A DNA stretch of 64,000 nucleotides from the NCBI GenBank assembly GCA_016718155.1, contig JADKEH010000046.1:1-64000 (forward strand), given 5' to 3'. Made by a program: the position numbers and the translations under genes. Every line of letters begins with the position of its first letter. Position 1 is the stretch's first letter. Under the pieces are notes generated by a model that saw only the letters and a list, made by a program, of their open reading frames with translations, was not told the DNA's origin and made no database searches. This DNA comes from Candidatus Rhodoferax randersensis (GTDB lineage: Bacteria; Pseudomonadota; Gammaproteobacteria; Burkholderiales; Burkholderiaceae_C). This document shows positions 29,717 through 38,342 of this stretch, in pieces.

Positions 29717-30769
29717 GTGAAACACATTATAGAGGGCAAACCCAAACCCGCGCCGCCTCAGGTCAAAACCGTGGTGGTTGACGAAGATTCGGACGGCCAG
29801 CGCCTGGACAATTACCTGCTGCGCCATCTCAAGGGCGTGCCCAAGACCCACGTCTACCGCATCATTCGAAGCGGCGAGGTAAGGGTCAACAAAGGCCGCG
29901 CCAGCGCCGACACGCGGGTGGTCGCCGGCGACGTGGTGCGCCTGCCGCCAGTGCGGGTGTCAGCGCGGGCCGCTGACAAGGCGCAGGCGATGCAGGCTGA
30001 ATCAGCCCGTGCGGCCCCTGCGCGGGAGTTTGCGGTGCTGCATGAGGACGAGGTGATGCTGGCGATTGACAAGCCTGCCGGCGTGGCCGTGCATGGAGGC
30101 TCCGGTGTCAGCTTTGGCGTGATCGAGCAGTTGCGCATGGCCAGACCCGAGGCCAAGTTCCTCGAACTGGTGCACCGTCTCGACCGCGAGACCAGCGGCG
30201 TCCTGTTGGTTGCCAAGCGGCGCAGTGCCCTGAAACACCTGCAGGACCAGTTTCGTGAGCGTGAAACCGGAAAGACTTACCTGGCGATGGTGCGGGGTCA
30301 TTGGCCGACGAGTCGGCGCGTCCTCGATCAGCCTCTGGTGAAGTACCTGTTGCCCGATGGCGAGCGGCGGGTGCGCATTACCGGTAAGGACGATCCGGAC
30401 GGGATGCGGTCGGTGACGCTGGTCAAAGTTCGGGCACTTGGCGCCGTTCCCCTGTTGACGCGGTCTGGGACGGACGCGCTCGCCTGTAGCCTGCTGGAGG
30501 TCACCATCAAGACCGGCCGCACGCATCAGATTCGGGTACACCTGGCCAGTGCCGGCCATCCGATTGTGGGCGACGACAAGTACGGGGACTTTGAGTTGAA
30601 CAAGACACTGGCGCGAAGTGATCGGGGTCCGGCGCTCAAACGCATGTTCTTGCACGCCTGGCGCCTGCAGTTCTGTCACCCTGGTAGCGGACAGGCCATG
30701 GAACTCATGGCAGACTTGCCGCTTGAGCTTCTGGAATTCACCAACCATGTCATCACACCCAGCGCCTGA
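29717..30769 (+). CDS. rluC: 23S rRNA pseudouridine synthase RluC
   Basis: 350-aa RluA-family enzyme that makes pseudouridine in 23S rRNA (positions 955/2504/2580 in E. coli). It has an N-terminal S4 RNA-binding domain (about 22-80: QRLDNYLLRHLKGVPKTHVY) and a catalytic domain with HRLDRETSGVLLVAK (catalytic Asp156) and KTGRTHQIRVHLA. The divergent rne neighbour is typical for RluC. The start is GTG at 29717, with no strong ribosome site. Confidence 0.92.
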   Translation: MKHIIEGKPKPAPPQVKTVVVDEDSDGQRLDNYLLRHLKGVPKTHVYRIIRSGEVRVNKGRASADTRVVAGDVVRLPPVRVSARAADKAQAMQAESARAAPAREFAVLHEDEVMLAIDKPAGVAVHGGSGVSFGVIEQLRMARPEAKFLELVHRLDRETSGVLLVAKRRSALKHLQDQFRERETGKTYLAMVRGHWPTSRRVLDQPLVKYLLPDGERRVRITGKDDPDGMRSVTLVKVRALGAVPLLTRSGTDALACSLLEVTIKTGRTHQIRVHLASAGHPIVGDDKYGDFELNKTLARSDRGPALKRMFLHAWRLQFCHPGSGQAMELMADLPLELLEFTNHVITPSA

Positions 30770-31445
30770 CTCAATGCAAGAGCCCGGTTCGCCGCGCCAG
30801 TTTGATCTGATTGCCTTCGACTGGGACGGCACCTTGTTCGACTCCACTGCCATCATCACGCGCTGCATCCAGGCGGCGGTGGTGGATGTGGGTGGCGCGC
30901 GCCCAAGTGATGAGCAAGCCGCCTATGTGATTGGGCTGGGCTTGATGCAGGCGCTGGCGCATGCCGCGCCGGATGTGCCGGTGGAGAAATACCCTGAGCT
31001 GGGCGCGCGCTACCGCCATCACTACATGGTCCATCAGAACGACATCAGCCTGTTTGAGGGCGTGGTCGCGATGCTGGACGCTTTGAAGTCGCGCCAGCAC
31101 TTGTTGGCGGTTGCCACCGGCAAAGGTCGACGTGGCCTTGATGAAGCCTTGCAAGCGGCGCAGTTGCGGGGCGTCTTCGATGGGTCGCGCACCGCCGACG
31201 AGACGATGAGCAAGCCCGACCCAACCATGCTGCACGAGTTGATGCATGAATTCGATGTTCCGGTCGACCGGATTCTGATGATCGGCGACACCACGCATGA
31301 TCTGCAGATGGCCCTGAACGCTGGCTGTGCCAGCGTTGCGGTCAGTTACGGCGCCCATGAGCCAACTGCGTTCGGGGTCTTGCGTCCCCGGTATGTGGCG
31401 CACTCGGTCGAAGCCCTGCACCAGTGGTTGCTGGCCAATGCCTGA
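30747..31445 (+). CDS. HAD-superfamily hydrolase (Gph/phosphoglycolate phosphatase-like)
   Basis: 232-aa HAD subfamily IA phosphatase. Motif I is DWDGTLFDST (D25, D27), motif II is the Thr in VATGKGRRG, and motifs III/IV are KPDP and GDTTHDLQMA. The cap domain is helical. The substrate cannot be read from sequence. I use ATG 30747, which overlaps rluC by 23 bases; ATG 30774, 4 bases after the rluC stop, is equally possible. It is followed with an 8-base overlap by a Rieske protein. Confidence 0.82.
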   Translation: MSSHPAPDSMQEPGSPRQFDLIAFDWDGTLFDSTAIITRCIQAAVVDVGGARPSDEQAAYVIGLGLMQALAHAAPDVPVEKYPELGARYRHHYMVHQNDISLFEGVVAMLDALKSRQHLLAVATGKGRRGLDEALQAAQLRGVFDGSRTADETMSKPDPTMLHELMHEFDVPVDRILMIGDTTHDLQMALNAGCASVAVSYGAHEPTAFGVLRPRYVAHSVEALHQWLLANA

Positions 31446-31857
31446 TTGGTCCAAACCCGCTCGATTCGTGGCGCGTGAGCCTCAGGCGGCATCAGAGCCC
31501 GAACAGGTCGTGGCCTTGTGCCCGTCCGCCGCACTGGTTAACCTTGGTGATGCGGTACCGTTTGACGTGAGCTACTATGGCCAGCCGTGTCGAGGCTTCG
31601 CGATCCGCTATACCGATCAGGTGCATGCGTACCTGAACCGTTGCGCCCACGTGCCCATGGAAATGGATTACCAGGCCAACCGCTTCTTTGACAGCAGTGG
31701 CCTGTACCTGATGTGCGCCACGCACGGGGCCATTTACCGACCACAGACGGGCGAGTGCGCGGGCGGCCCCTGCCGGGGTGGATTGATCAAGATCGTCTTG
31801 ACCGAGCGCGATGGCATGGTGCACTGGCATACTGGTCCTCATCTGAAACCCCGTTGA
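31438..31857 (+). CDS. Rieske [2Fe-2S] domain protein
   Basis: 139-aa stand-alone Rieske protein. Cluster ligands are visible as C69-x-H71 (NRCAHVPMEM) and C93-xx-H96 (MCATHGAIY), spaced as in Rieske ferredoxins. A second Cys-Gly pair (GGPCRGG) closes the cluster-binding loop. There is no membrane segment or signal peptide, so it is probably a soluble electron carrier or a ferredoxin-like subunit. Its partner is not evident: the neighbours are a HAD phosphatase and an S49 peptidase, and no oxygenase or reductase is nearby. Confidence 0.82.
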   Translation: MPDWSKPARFVAREPQAASEPEQVVALCPSAALVNLGDAVPFDVSYYGQPCRGFAIRYTDQVHAYLNRCAHVPMEMDYQANRFFDSSGLYLMCATHGAIYRPQTGECAGGPCRGGLIKIVLTERDGMVHWHTGPHLKPR

Positions 31858-31865
31858 GTGTTGAA

Positions 31866-32891
31866 ATGACCGATCCAGTCGACCCGTCCGGCGAACCCGT
31901 GTCGCCCCAGCCAGCCGAGCCCAGACCGGCGACCACCAAAACCGTCCCTGAGACGCCCCGTGACGCGCCGGGGTGGGAGCGAGCGGCCCTGGAGAAGCTG
32001 GCTTTTGCTTCCTTGCAAGAGCAAAGGCTGGCACGACGCTGGCGCACCTTCGTGCGGCTGGCCTGGCTTGGTTTCCTGATCGCAGTGGCGTGGGTGGCAT
32101 TGAGCCGAAGCGGCCCGTCCAAGGATGTGTCCGCACCGCATACCGCAGTGGTGGAAATCAAGGGTGAGATTGCGTCGGACACGGAGGCCAGTGCCGAACT
32201 GCTGGTGGCGGCGCTGCGCAATGCCTTTGAGGACGAGGGTGCGCAGGCGGTCGTGATGCTGATCAACTCGCCGGGCGGCAGCCCGGTGCAGGCGGGCATC
32301 ATCAACGACGAGATCAGGCGACTCAAGGCCAAGCATGGCAAGCCGGTCTACGCAGTGGTTGAAGAGACTTGTGCATCGGCGGCCTATTACATTGCCGTCG
32401 CGGCCGACAAGATCTTTGTGGACAAGGCCAGCATTGTCGGCAGTATTGGCGTGTTGATGGACGGTTTCGGATTTACCGGCCTGATGGACAAACTGGGTGT
32501 CGAGCGCCGGCTCATGACGGCGGGCGAGAACAAGGGGTTTCTGGACCCCTTCAGCCCGCAGACCGAGCGCCAGCGGGTCTATGCTCAATCGATGCTGAAC
32601 CAGATCCACAAGCAGTTTATTGACGTGGTCAAAGCGGGCCGCGGTGACCGGCTGAAGGAGACTCCCGAGACCTTCAGCGGACTTTTCTGGAGTGGTCAGC
32701 AGGCGGTGCAACTGGGCCTGGCCGATCAGTTTGGCAGTCTGGACTACGTGGCACGCGAAGTGGTCAAGGCCGAAGACCTGATTGACTACACCCGCCGGGA
32801 CAATGTGGCCGAGCGCCTGGTCAAACGATTTGGTGCCGCGTTGGGCGAAGGCTCGGTGCGCGCGATTCGCTCTAGTCCGTTGATCCGCTGA
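31866..32891 (+). CDS. sppA: S49-family signal peptide peptidase, SppA-like
   Basis: 341-aa membrane-anchored serine protease. It has a cytoplasmic proline-rich N-terminus, one membrane segment (about 65-82: FVRLAWLGFLIAVAWVALS), and a periplasmic S49 domain. The catalytic Ser is in EETCASAAYYIA and the likely general-base Lys in ENKGFLDPF, as in short (36K-type) SppA. These enzymes degrade cleaved signal peptides in the membrane. It starts 8 bp after the Rieske gene stop. Confidence 0.85.
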   Translation: MTDPVDPSGEPVSPQPAEPRPATTKTVPETPRDAPGWERAALEKLAFASLQEQRLARRWRTFVRLAWLGFLIAVAWVALSRSGPSKDVSAPHTAVVEIKGEIASDTEASAELLVAALRNAFEDEGAQAVVMLINSPGGSPVQAGIINDEIRRLKAKHGKPVYAVVEETCASAAYYIAVAADKIFVDKASIVGSIGVLMDGFGFTGLMDKLGVERRLMTAGENKGFLDPFSPQTERQRVYAQSMLNQIHKQFIDVVKAGRGDRLKETPETFSGLFWSGQQAVQLGLADQFGSLDYVAREVVKAEDLIDYTRRDNVAERLVKRFGAALGEGSVRAIRSSPLIR

Positions 32892-32925
32892 GCCGAAGAT
32901 CCGGTGCCGCTGGCATCAGGGCGCG

Positions 32926-33720
32926 CTATCGACCGATGGCAAACACCGCAGGCGTGTCATTGTCCAACGCTGGAGGCTGCTGTTTCCAACTTTTGATATT
33001 CGCGCTTTGGCAGCGCGCCTGTGCCAGCGTCAGACCGCTGCATACCGCCAGGCGCGTGTTGTGCGCCAGGGTTTGCAGCAGGCTGCGCAGCATGGCTTGG
33101 TTGCGATAGGGTGTTTCGATCCAGATTTGAGTCTGGCCCGTTTTGAGCGCCAGTGACTCCAGCTCACGCAGGCGCTGCGCGCGTGCCACCGCCTCTTGCG
33201 GCAGGTAGCCGACGAAGGCAAAGTTCTGGCCGTTGAGCCCACTGGCCGCCAGGCTCAACAACAGCGACATCGGCCCAACCAACGGCGTGACCTGCAGACC
33301 CAGGTCATGCGCCGCGCGAACCACCGACGAGCCGGGGTCGGCCACGGCGGGCATGCCGGCTTCGCTGATCAATCCGATGTCGTGACCTGCCGTGGCGGCA
33401 GCCAGCATCGGCCGCGCATCGAAGGGTGCTATGTGGTCCCCCTTCTTGTGGACCTCACGCGGCAGTTCGGTAATTGTCTGAGACTGCAGGGCGTGGCGAA
33501 GCGGGTAGATGGCGTCAATCCGCTTCAGGTAGGCGCGGGTGCTCTTGGCGTTCTCGCATATCCAGTGCTCCAGCCCGGCTGCGATCGTGAGTGTCCCGTT
33601 GGGTATCGAGTCCTGCAGGGATGTCTGTTGGCTGCAGCCAAAGTCGAGCGGGGCAGGGACCAGGTAGAGCTTGCCCAAAGGCCCTTCACGGTCTAGAGCG
33701 GGTGTGGCGGTGCCGTTCAT
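32926..33720 (-). CDS. SAM-dependent methyltransferase, RsmI-like (tetrapyrrole methylase fold)
   Basis: 264-aa protein of the RsmI/YraL group: GKLYLVPAPLDFG at the N-terminus, ISEAGMPAVADPGSSVV in the SAM-binding region and PLVGPMSLLLSLAASG. RsmI 2'-O-methylates C1402 of 16S rRNA. This protein has the common RsmI-like N-terminus VPAPLDFG rather than VATPIGN, and so may be a paralogue with another target. Its ATG overlaps the stop of the upstream maf-like gene (ATGA). Confidence 0.75.
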   Translation of the reverse strand: MNGTATPALDREGPLGKLYLVPAPLDFGCSQQTSLQDSIPNGTLTIAAGLEHWICENAKSTRAYLKRIDAIYPLRHALQSQTITELPREVHKKGDHIAPFDARPMLAAATAGHDIGLISEAGMPAVADPGSSVVRAAHDLGLQVTPLVGPMSLLLSLAASGLNGQNFAFVGYLPQEAVARAQRLRELESLALKTGQTQIWIETPYRNQAMLRSLLQTLAHNTRLAVCSGLTLAQARCQSANIKSWKQQPPALDNDTPAVFAIGR

Positions 33721-34310
33721 GGCAACTCGACTCCGGCTGCCCGTAGCAATCGCGCGGTGCGAATCAGGGGCAGGCCAATCAGGGCAGTTGGGTCGTCGCT
33801 ATGGATGGCGTTGAGCAGACTGATGCCAAGACCCTCACTCTTGGCGCTGCCGGCGCAGTCATAGGGGGTTTCGGCGCGCAGGTAGCGCTCAATCTCGCCA
33901 TCGTTCAGATCGCGAAAGGTAACGCGGACCTGCGCCACATCGGTCTGCGCATAGCCGGCCTGTCTGCAAACCACACAGACCGCGGTCTGAAAGATCACGG
34001 TGCGGCCTCGCATCAGGCGCAACTGCTCAACGGCGCGTTCGTGGCAGCCGGGTTTTCCAAGCGGCTGACCGTCCAGGTCGGCTACCTGATCAGACCCAAT
34101 CACGACCGAATCGGGGTACTTGTCGGCCACCACCTGGGCTTTGCTCGCCGCCAGGCGACGGGCCAGTTGCTCGGGCGTCTCGTGGTGTCTGGCAGTTTCG
34201 TCGACCTCGGGTGGGACCACGGCAAACGGCAGGCGCAGCCGCCCCAACAACTCGCGACGATAAGGCGAAGTGGAGGCGAGGATCAGTTTTGGCGGTGTGG
34301 CGTGCTGCAT
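33717..34310 (-). CDS. yceF: Maf-like nucleotide pyrophosphatase, YceF family
   Basis: 197-aa enzyme with the Maf N-terminus KLILASTSPYRRELL, VIGSDQVADLDGQPLGKPG and the C-terminal YDCAGSAKSEGLGI. YceF-type Maf proteins hydrolyse modified nucleotides such as 7-methyl-GTP, a likely house-cleaning role. It is divergent from yceD with a 25-bp gap; yceF-yceD-rpmF is a conserved neighbourhood. Confidence 0.88.
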   Translation of the reverse strand: MQHATPPKLILASTSPYRRELLGRLRLPFAVVPPEVDETARHHETPEQLARRLAASKAQVVADKYPDSVVIGSDQVADLDGQPLGKPGCHERAVEQLRLMRGRTVIFQTAVCVVCRQAGYAQTDVAQVRVTFRDLNDGEIERYLRAETPYDCAGSAKSEGLGISLLNAIHSDDPTALIGLPLIRTARLLRAAGVELP

Positions 34311-34335
34311 CGCGTGATTCTCTTACACTGCGGGC

Positions 34336-34884
34336 ATGCAAGCTGTCGCAGCCCCGAACAATGTGGACATCCGAGCCTTGGCCCAGGCCAACGGTCAGAT
34401 AGCCGGCTGCGAGCCCTTGCTGGCTTGTCGGCGACTCGTCGCGGAGGTCCTGCCAGAAGGTGCGCAGGCCGAATTGGTCTGGAGCGCGAGTTTTGAGACC
34501 CGTGCCGACGCGACGGGCACCATGCAGCCATGGATGCACTTGATGGTGACGCTGAACTTGTGCCTGACGTGTCAGCGTTGCATGGGCGCGGTGGACGTGC
34601 CAGTGGTGGTAGACCGCTGGTTTCGCTTTGTTAACAGCGAGGAGGTGGCCGAGCTGGAGGATGAGGCAGCGGAGGAGGACCTCCTGGTGCTGGAGAAGCA
34701 GTTCAAGCTTCATGACCTCATCGAGGATGAAGTCCTGATGGCGATGCCGTTGGTGCCACGCCACGAAGTGTGCCCTGGCAACGTGAAGCTCAGTGTGGTT
34801 GACCCGGATTTTGAGGCGGCGCAGGCGGTCAGACCCAAGCCGTTCGAGGCTCTGGCTGCCCTGAAAAAACCAAACAAGGGCTGA
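34336..34884 (+). CDS. yceD: YceD/DUF177 family protein
   Basis: 182-aa protein with the conserved DUF177 core LNLCLTCQRCMGAVDVPV and the acidic segment EVAELEDEAAEEDLLVL. The family almost always precedes rpmF. In plants and bacteria it has been linked to 23S rRNA metabolism; the mechanism is unknown. The usual YceD C-terminus (PFEALAALKK) is present. Confidence 0.9.
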   Translation: MQAVAAPNNVDIRALAQANGQIAGCEPLLACRRLVAEVLPEGAQAELVWSASFETRADATGTMQPWMHLMVTLNLCLTCQRCMGAVDVPVVVDRWFRFVNSEEVAELEDEAAEEDLLVLEKQFKLHDLIEDEVLMAMPLVPRHEVCPGNVKLSVVDPDFEAAQAVRPKPFEALAALKKPNKG

Positions 34885-34899
34885 GCTGGCTTTGTGGGC

Positions 34900-34905
34900 T
34901 ATAAT
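34900..34905 (+). promoter_or_regulatory. Candidate -10 box (TATAAT) for rpmF
   Basis: Consensus TATAAT 16 bases after the yceD stop, which would give an rpmF leader of about 80 nt. No good -35 hexamer is visible at 16-18 bases, so this would be a secondary promoter inside the yceD-rpmF unit. Confidence 0.45.
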
Positions 34906-34994
34906 TTAAGGCTTCGCGCGTGGACGACACGTGCAACCTTCACAAACCCAAAGTGCTGTGCCTGTGGCGCGCACCTAGACACAAGGAGCGGATT

Positions 34995-35177
34995 ATGGCC
35001 GTCCAGCAAAACAAGAAGTCGCCTTCCAAGCGTGGCATGCATCGTTCGCACAATGCCTTGGTCGTGCCAGGAATCGCCGTGGAACCAACCACCGGCGAGA
35101 CACATTTGCGTCACCACATTAGCCCGACCGGCTTTTACCGTGGCCGCAAGGTGCTCAAGACCAAATCCGAAGCCTGA
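34995..35177 (+). CDS. rpmF: 50S ribosomal protein L32
   Basis: 60-aa ribosomal protein (MAVQQNKKSPSKRGMHRSH, HHISPTGFYRGRKVL). It has no cysteines, so it is the zinc-free form. A strong ribosome site AAGGAG lies 9 bases before the ATG. It is followed by a terminator-like hairpin and then plsX. Confidence 0.97.
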   Translation: MAVQQNKKSPSKRGMHRSHNALVVPGIAVEPTTGETHLRHHISPTGFYRGRKVLKTKSEA

Positions 35178-35193
35178 TTCTTTGAATCCAGCC

Positions 35194-35236
35194 AAGGCCC
35201 GAAGCTACCGTGTTTGTAGCGACGGGCCTTTGTTTT
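35194..35236 (+). terminator. Terminator or attenuator hairpin between rpmF and plsX
   Basis: AAGGCCCG / CGGGCCTT outer stem (35194-35201, 35223-35230) with an inner GCTAC / GTAGC stem and loop CGTGTTT, followed by TGTTTT. It would cut ribosomal-protein transcription from the lipid genes downstream, at least partly. Confidence 0.75.
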
Positions 35237-35283
35237 GATGCCATGGGCATCTTCTTGCCTGTCGTTGGCATCACCCATTTCCC

Positions 35284-36336
35284 ATGATCACCATTGCTGT
35301 CGACTGCATGGGAGGCGACCACGGCCCCCGTGTCACGCTGCCCGCCTGCAAGCGCTTTCTGGATCGCCATCCCGAGGCCAGGTTGGTGATGGTTGGGTTG
35401 CCTGACAGCCTGCGCGATTTTTCCCACCCCCGTGCCAGCATTGTCACTGCCAGTGAGGTGGTCGGCATGGATGATCCAATCGAAGTGGCGCTGCGCCGCA
35501 AGAAGAATTCATCCATGCGGGTGGCTGTCACTCAGGTCAAGGATGGTGCCGCCCAAGCGGCGGTGTCGGCCGGCAACACCGGCGCACTGATGGCGATCTC
35601 CCGGTATGTGCTCAAGACCCTGGATGGCATCGATCGACCCGCCATTGCTGCACAGATTCCCAACGCCAAAGGTTGCGCCACCACCATGCTCGATCTGGGC
35701 GCCAATGTTGATTGCACGGCCGAGCACTTGTTGCAGTTCGCGCTGATGGGCTCGGTACTGGTCTCGGTCCTCGAAGGTGGTGACAACCCGACGGTCGGCC
35801 TGTTGAACATTGGGGAAGAGATCATCAAAGGTAGTGAAACTATCAAAAAAGCGGGTGAACTGCTGCGATCTGCTTCCAACTCCGGCGATTTGAACTTCTA
35901 CGGTAATGTCGAGGGTGACGACATCCTGAAAGGGACCGTTGACATCGTCGTTTGTGACGGCTTCGTTGGAAATGTCGCGCTGAAGACGGCCGAAGGGGTC
36001 GCTGCGATGATCATCAATTTCCTGAAGGCCGAATTCACTCGCAGTATCTTCGCGAAAGTGGCCGCTATTGTTGCTTATCCGGTCTTATCTGCGATGAAAA
36101 GCAAATTCGACCACCGTCGTTACAACGGCGCGGCGCTGCTGGGGTTGCGCGGTCTGGTGTTCAAGAGCCATGGATCGGCGGATGAACTCGGTTTTGGCTA
36201 CGCGCTGGACCGGGCGTATGATGCAGCCCAAAACAACTTGATCGACCGGGTTCGAGTTCGCATCGCGCACGCAGCGCCGCTTCTGGCGCCTGACCTGTGT
36301 ACTGAGCAATTCGAAGCAGTTGCAGTAATTCCCTAA
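35284..36336 (+). CDS. plsX: Phosphate acyltransferase PlsX
   Basis: 350-aa enzyme that makes acyl-phosphate from acyl-ACP, the first step of phospholipid synthesis via PlsY. The N-terminus ITIAVDCMGGDHGP and the motifs VSAGNTGALMA, LDLGANVDC and CDGFVGNVALKT are characteristic. The plsX stop (TAA) is directly followed by the fabH ATG, without a spacer. Confidence 0.96.
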   Translation: MITIAVDCMGGDHGPRVTLPACKRFLDRHPEARLVMVGLPDSLRDFSHPRASIVTASEVVGMDDPIEVALRRKKNSSMRVAVTQVKDGAAQAAVSAGNTGALMAISRYVLKTLDGIDRPAIAAQIPNAKGCATTMLDLGANVDCTAEHLLQFALMGSVLVSVLEGGDNPTVGLLNIGEEIIKGSETIKKAGELLRSASNSGDLNFYGNVEGDDILKGTVDIVVCDGFVGNVALKTAEGVAAMIINFLKAEFTRSIFAKVAAIVAYPVLSAMKSKFDHRRYNGAALLGLRGLVFKSHGSADELGFGYALDRAYDAAQNNLIDRVRVRIAHAAPLLAPDLCTEQFEAVAVIP

Positions 36337-37314
36337 ATGAGACGATATTCGCGCATCACGGGCACTGGCAGTTACCTGCCACCGCGTCGGCTAAGTAATG
36401 CAGAACTCGCAGCCGAACTGGCTGAGAACGGCGTTGAAACCTCGGACGAGTGGATCGTTGAACGCACCGGCATCCGGTATCGGCACTTCGCCGCACCCGA
36501 CGTTTGTAGCAGCGATTTGGCCCTGCATGCGGCGCGCAGCGCCTTGCAGGCGGCCGACGTGGCGGCCCATGACATCGACCTCATCATCGTGGCAACGTCA
36601 ACGCCTGACATGGTGTTCCCGTCCACGGCCTGCATCCTGCAACACAAGTTGGGAGCCAATGGTGGCGCTGCTTTTGATGTGCAGGCCGTATGCAGCGGCT
36701 TTGTTTACGCTCTGGCGGTGGCCGACTCGATGATTCAAACTGGTGCGGCCAATAAGGCTCTGGTGGTGGGAGCCGAGGTGTTCTCGCGAATCCTCGATTT
36801 CAAGGATCGCACTACCTGCGTACTGTTTGGGGACGGTGCCGGCGCCGTCGTGCTGGAAGCCTCCGATAAGCCTGGCATTCTGGCCAGTGACCTGCATGCG
36901 GATGGCAAGCACGTCGGCATACTGTGTGTGCCGGGGCATGTTAGTGGCGGCGCCATACTGGGCGATCCCTTGCTCAAGATGGACGGGCAAGCGGTTTTCA
37001 AGTTGGCGGTCGGTGTGCTCGAAAGTGCCGCCCGGTCTGTGCTGGCGAAGTCCGGGAAGCACGAGTCCGATATCGACTGGTTGATTCCTCACCAAGCCAA
37101 CATCCGAATCATGCAAAGCACAGCCAGGAAGCTGCGCTTGCCAATGAGCAAAGTAGTCGTTACCGTGGATCAACATGGCAACACGTCGGCGGCATCGATC
37201 CCGTTGGCACTCGATTCGGCGGTGCGCAGTGGTCGGGTCAAGCGTGGAGATTTGTTGATGCTCGAGGGCGTTGGCGGGGGCTTCACCTGGGGCGCGATCC
37301 TGGTCAACTTTTAA
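36337..37314 (+). CDS. fabH: 3-oxoacyl-ACP synthase III (KAS III)
   Basis: 325-aa condensing enzyme that starts fatty-acid chains from acetyl-CoA and malonyl-ACP. The Cys-His-Asn triad is readable: C119 (VQAVCSGFVYA), H252 (IPHQANIRI) and N282 (QHGNTSAAS). The C-terminal GGGFTWGA is typical. It is immediately contiguous with plsX and 62 bp before fabD. Confidence 0.96.
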   Translation: MRRYSRITGTGSYLPPRRLSNAELAAELAENGVETSDEWIVERTGIRYRHFAAPDVCSSDLALHAARSALQAADVAAHDIDLIIVATSTPDMVFPSTACILQHKLGANGGAAFDVQAVCSGFVYALAVADSMIQTGAANKALVVGAEVFSRILDFKDRTTCVLFGDGAGAVVLEASDKPGILASDLHADGKHVGILCVPGHVSGGAILGDPLLKMDGQAVFKLAVGVLESAARSVLAKSGKHESDIDWLIPHQANIRIMQSTARKLRLPMSKVVVTVDQHGNTSAASIPLALDSAVRSGRVKRGDLLMLEGVGGGFTWGAILVNF

Positions 37315-37376
37315 ACCACGACCGAAGCGGCGCCTGCGGGTGCGAGATCTCTAACAATGGAGTGGGCCGGAGCATC

Positions 37377-38342
37377 ATGAAGCCATTTGCGTTTGTCTTT
37401 CCGGGACAGGGTTCCCAATCGGTGGGTATGCTCGACGGCTGGGGGGATCACCCCGTGGTCGTGGAAGTCCTCAAGGAGGCCTCCGATGCCTTAAGCGAGG
37501 ATGTTGGCAGGCTCATTCATGATGGGCCGAAAGAATCGTTGGCCTTGACCACCAACACGCAGCCTGTGATGCTGGTTGCCGGGGTGGCTGCGTTTCGCGC
37601 CTGGATGGCCGAGACCGGAGTCATGCCCGCCGCCGTGGCAGGGCACTCTTTGGGCGAGTACGCCGCCCTGGTGGCGGCCGGTGTGATCACGCTGCGGCAG
37701 GCCGCGCCGCTGGTGCGCTTTCGGGCGCAGGCCATGCAGGAAGCGGTGCCAGTTGGTGTGGGTGCGATGGCGGCGGTTCTGGGCATGGATGCGACCAAGG
37801 TCGTCGCGATCTGCCTGGAGGTGACACGAGGCTTTGGCCCGGATTGCGCGGACATTGTCGAGGCGGTCAACTTCAATGATCCGGCACAGACCGTGATTGC
37901 TGGTAGCAAGGCGGCGGTGGATCGGGCCTGCGAGGCAGTCAAAGCCCAGGGCGCCAAGCGGGCGCTGCCGCTGCCGGTATCCGCGCCCTTTCACTCGAGC
38001 TTGATGAGACCAGCCGCCGAGCGGCTGCGGGAGGAGCTGGAGACGGTCGAGTTCTCTGCCCCCAGCATCGCCTTGATCAACAATGTCGACGTGACCATCG
38101 AGGTGGACGCAGATCGCATTCGCGACGCTTTGTACCGCCAGGCGTTTGGCCCCGTGCGTTGGGTCGAGTGTGTGCGCGCGCTCAAGGCGCACGGTATCGT
38201 CTCGGTCGTTGAATGTGGTCCGGGCAAGGTGCTGGCCGGGTTGGTCAGGCGGATCGATCCCGAGTTGACTGGCATGGCCCTGCTCGACCCGGGCAGTCTG
38301 GCCGAGGTGAAACGTGAACTACTGGGTGACGAGCATGAATGA
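37377..38342 (+). CDS. fabD: Malonyl-CoA:ACP transacylase
   Basis: 321-aa enzyme loading malonyl groups onto ACP. It shows FVFPGQGSQSVGML, the nucleophile Ser91 in AGHSLGEYAAL, the catalytic His in SAPFHSSLM and the C-terminal VECGPGKVLAGL. The 3' end overlaps the likely fabG start by 8 bases. Confidence 0.95.
   Translation: MKPFAFVFPGQGSQSVGMLDGWGDHPVVVEVLKEASDALSEDVGRLIHDGPKESLALTTNTQPVMLVAGVAAFRAWMAETGVMPAAVAGHSLGEYAALVAAGVITLRQAAPLVRFRAQAMQEAVPVGVGAMAAVLGMDATKVVAICLEVTRGFGPDCADIVEAVNFNDPAQTVIAGSKAAVDRACEAVKAQGAKRALPLPVSAPFHSSLMRPAAERLREELETVEFSAPSIALINNVDVTIEVDADRIRDALYRQAFGPVRWVECVRALKAHGIVSVVECGPGKVLAGLVRRIDPELTGMALLDPGSLAEVKRELLGDEHE

Noticed and set aside
27703..29781. 692-codon plus-strand frame opposite rne that runs into rluC
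   Set aside because: It mirrors the rne catalytic core and extends through the intergenic region without start signals or family similarity.
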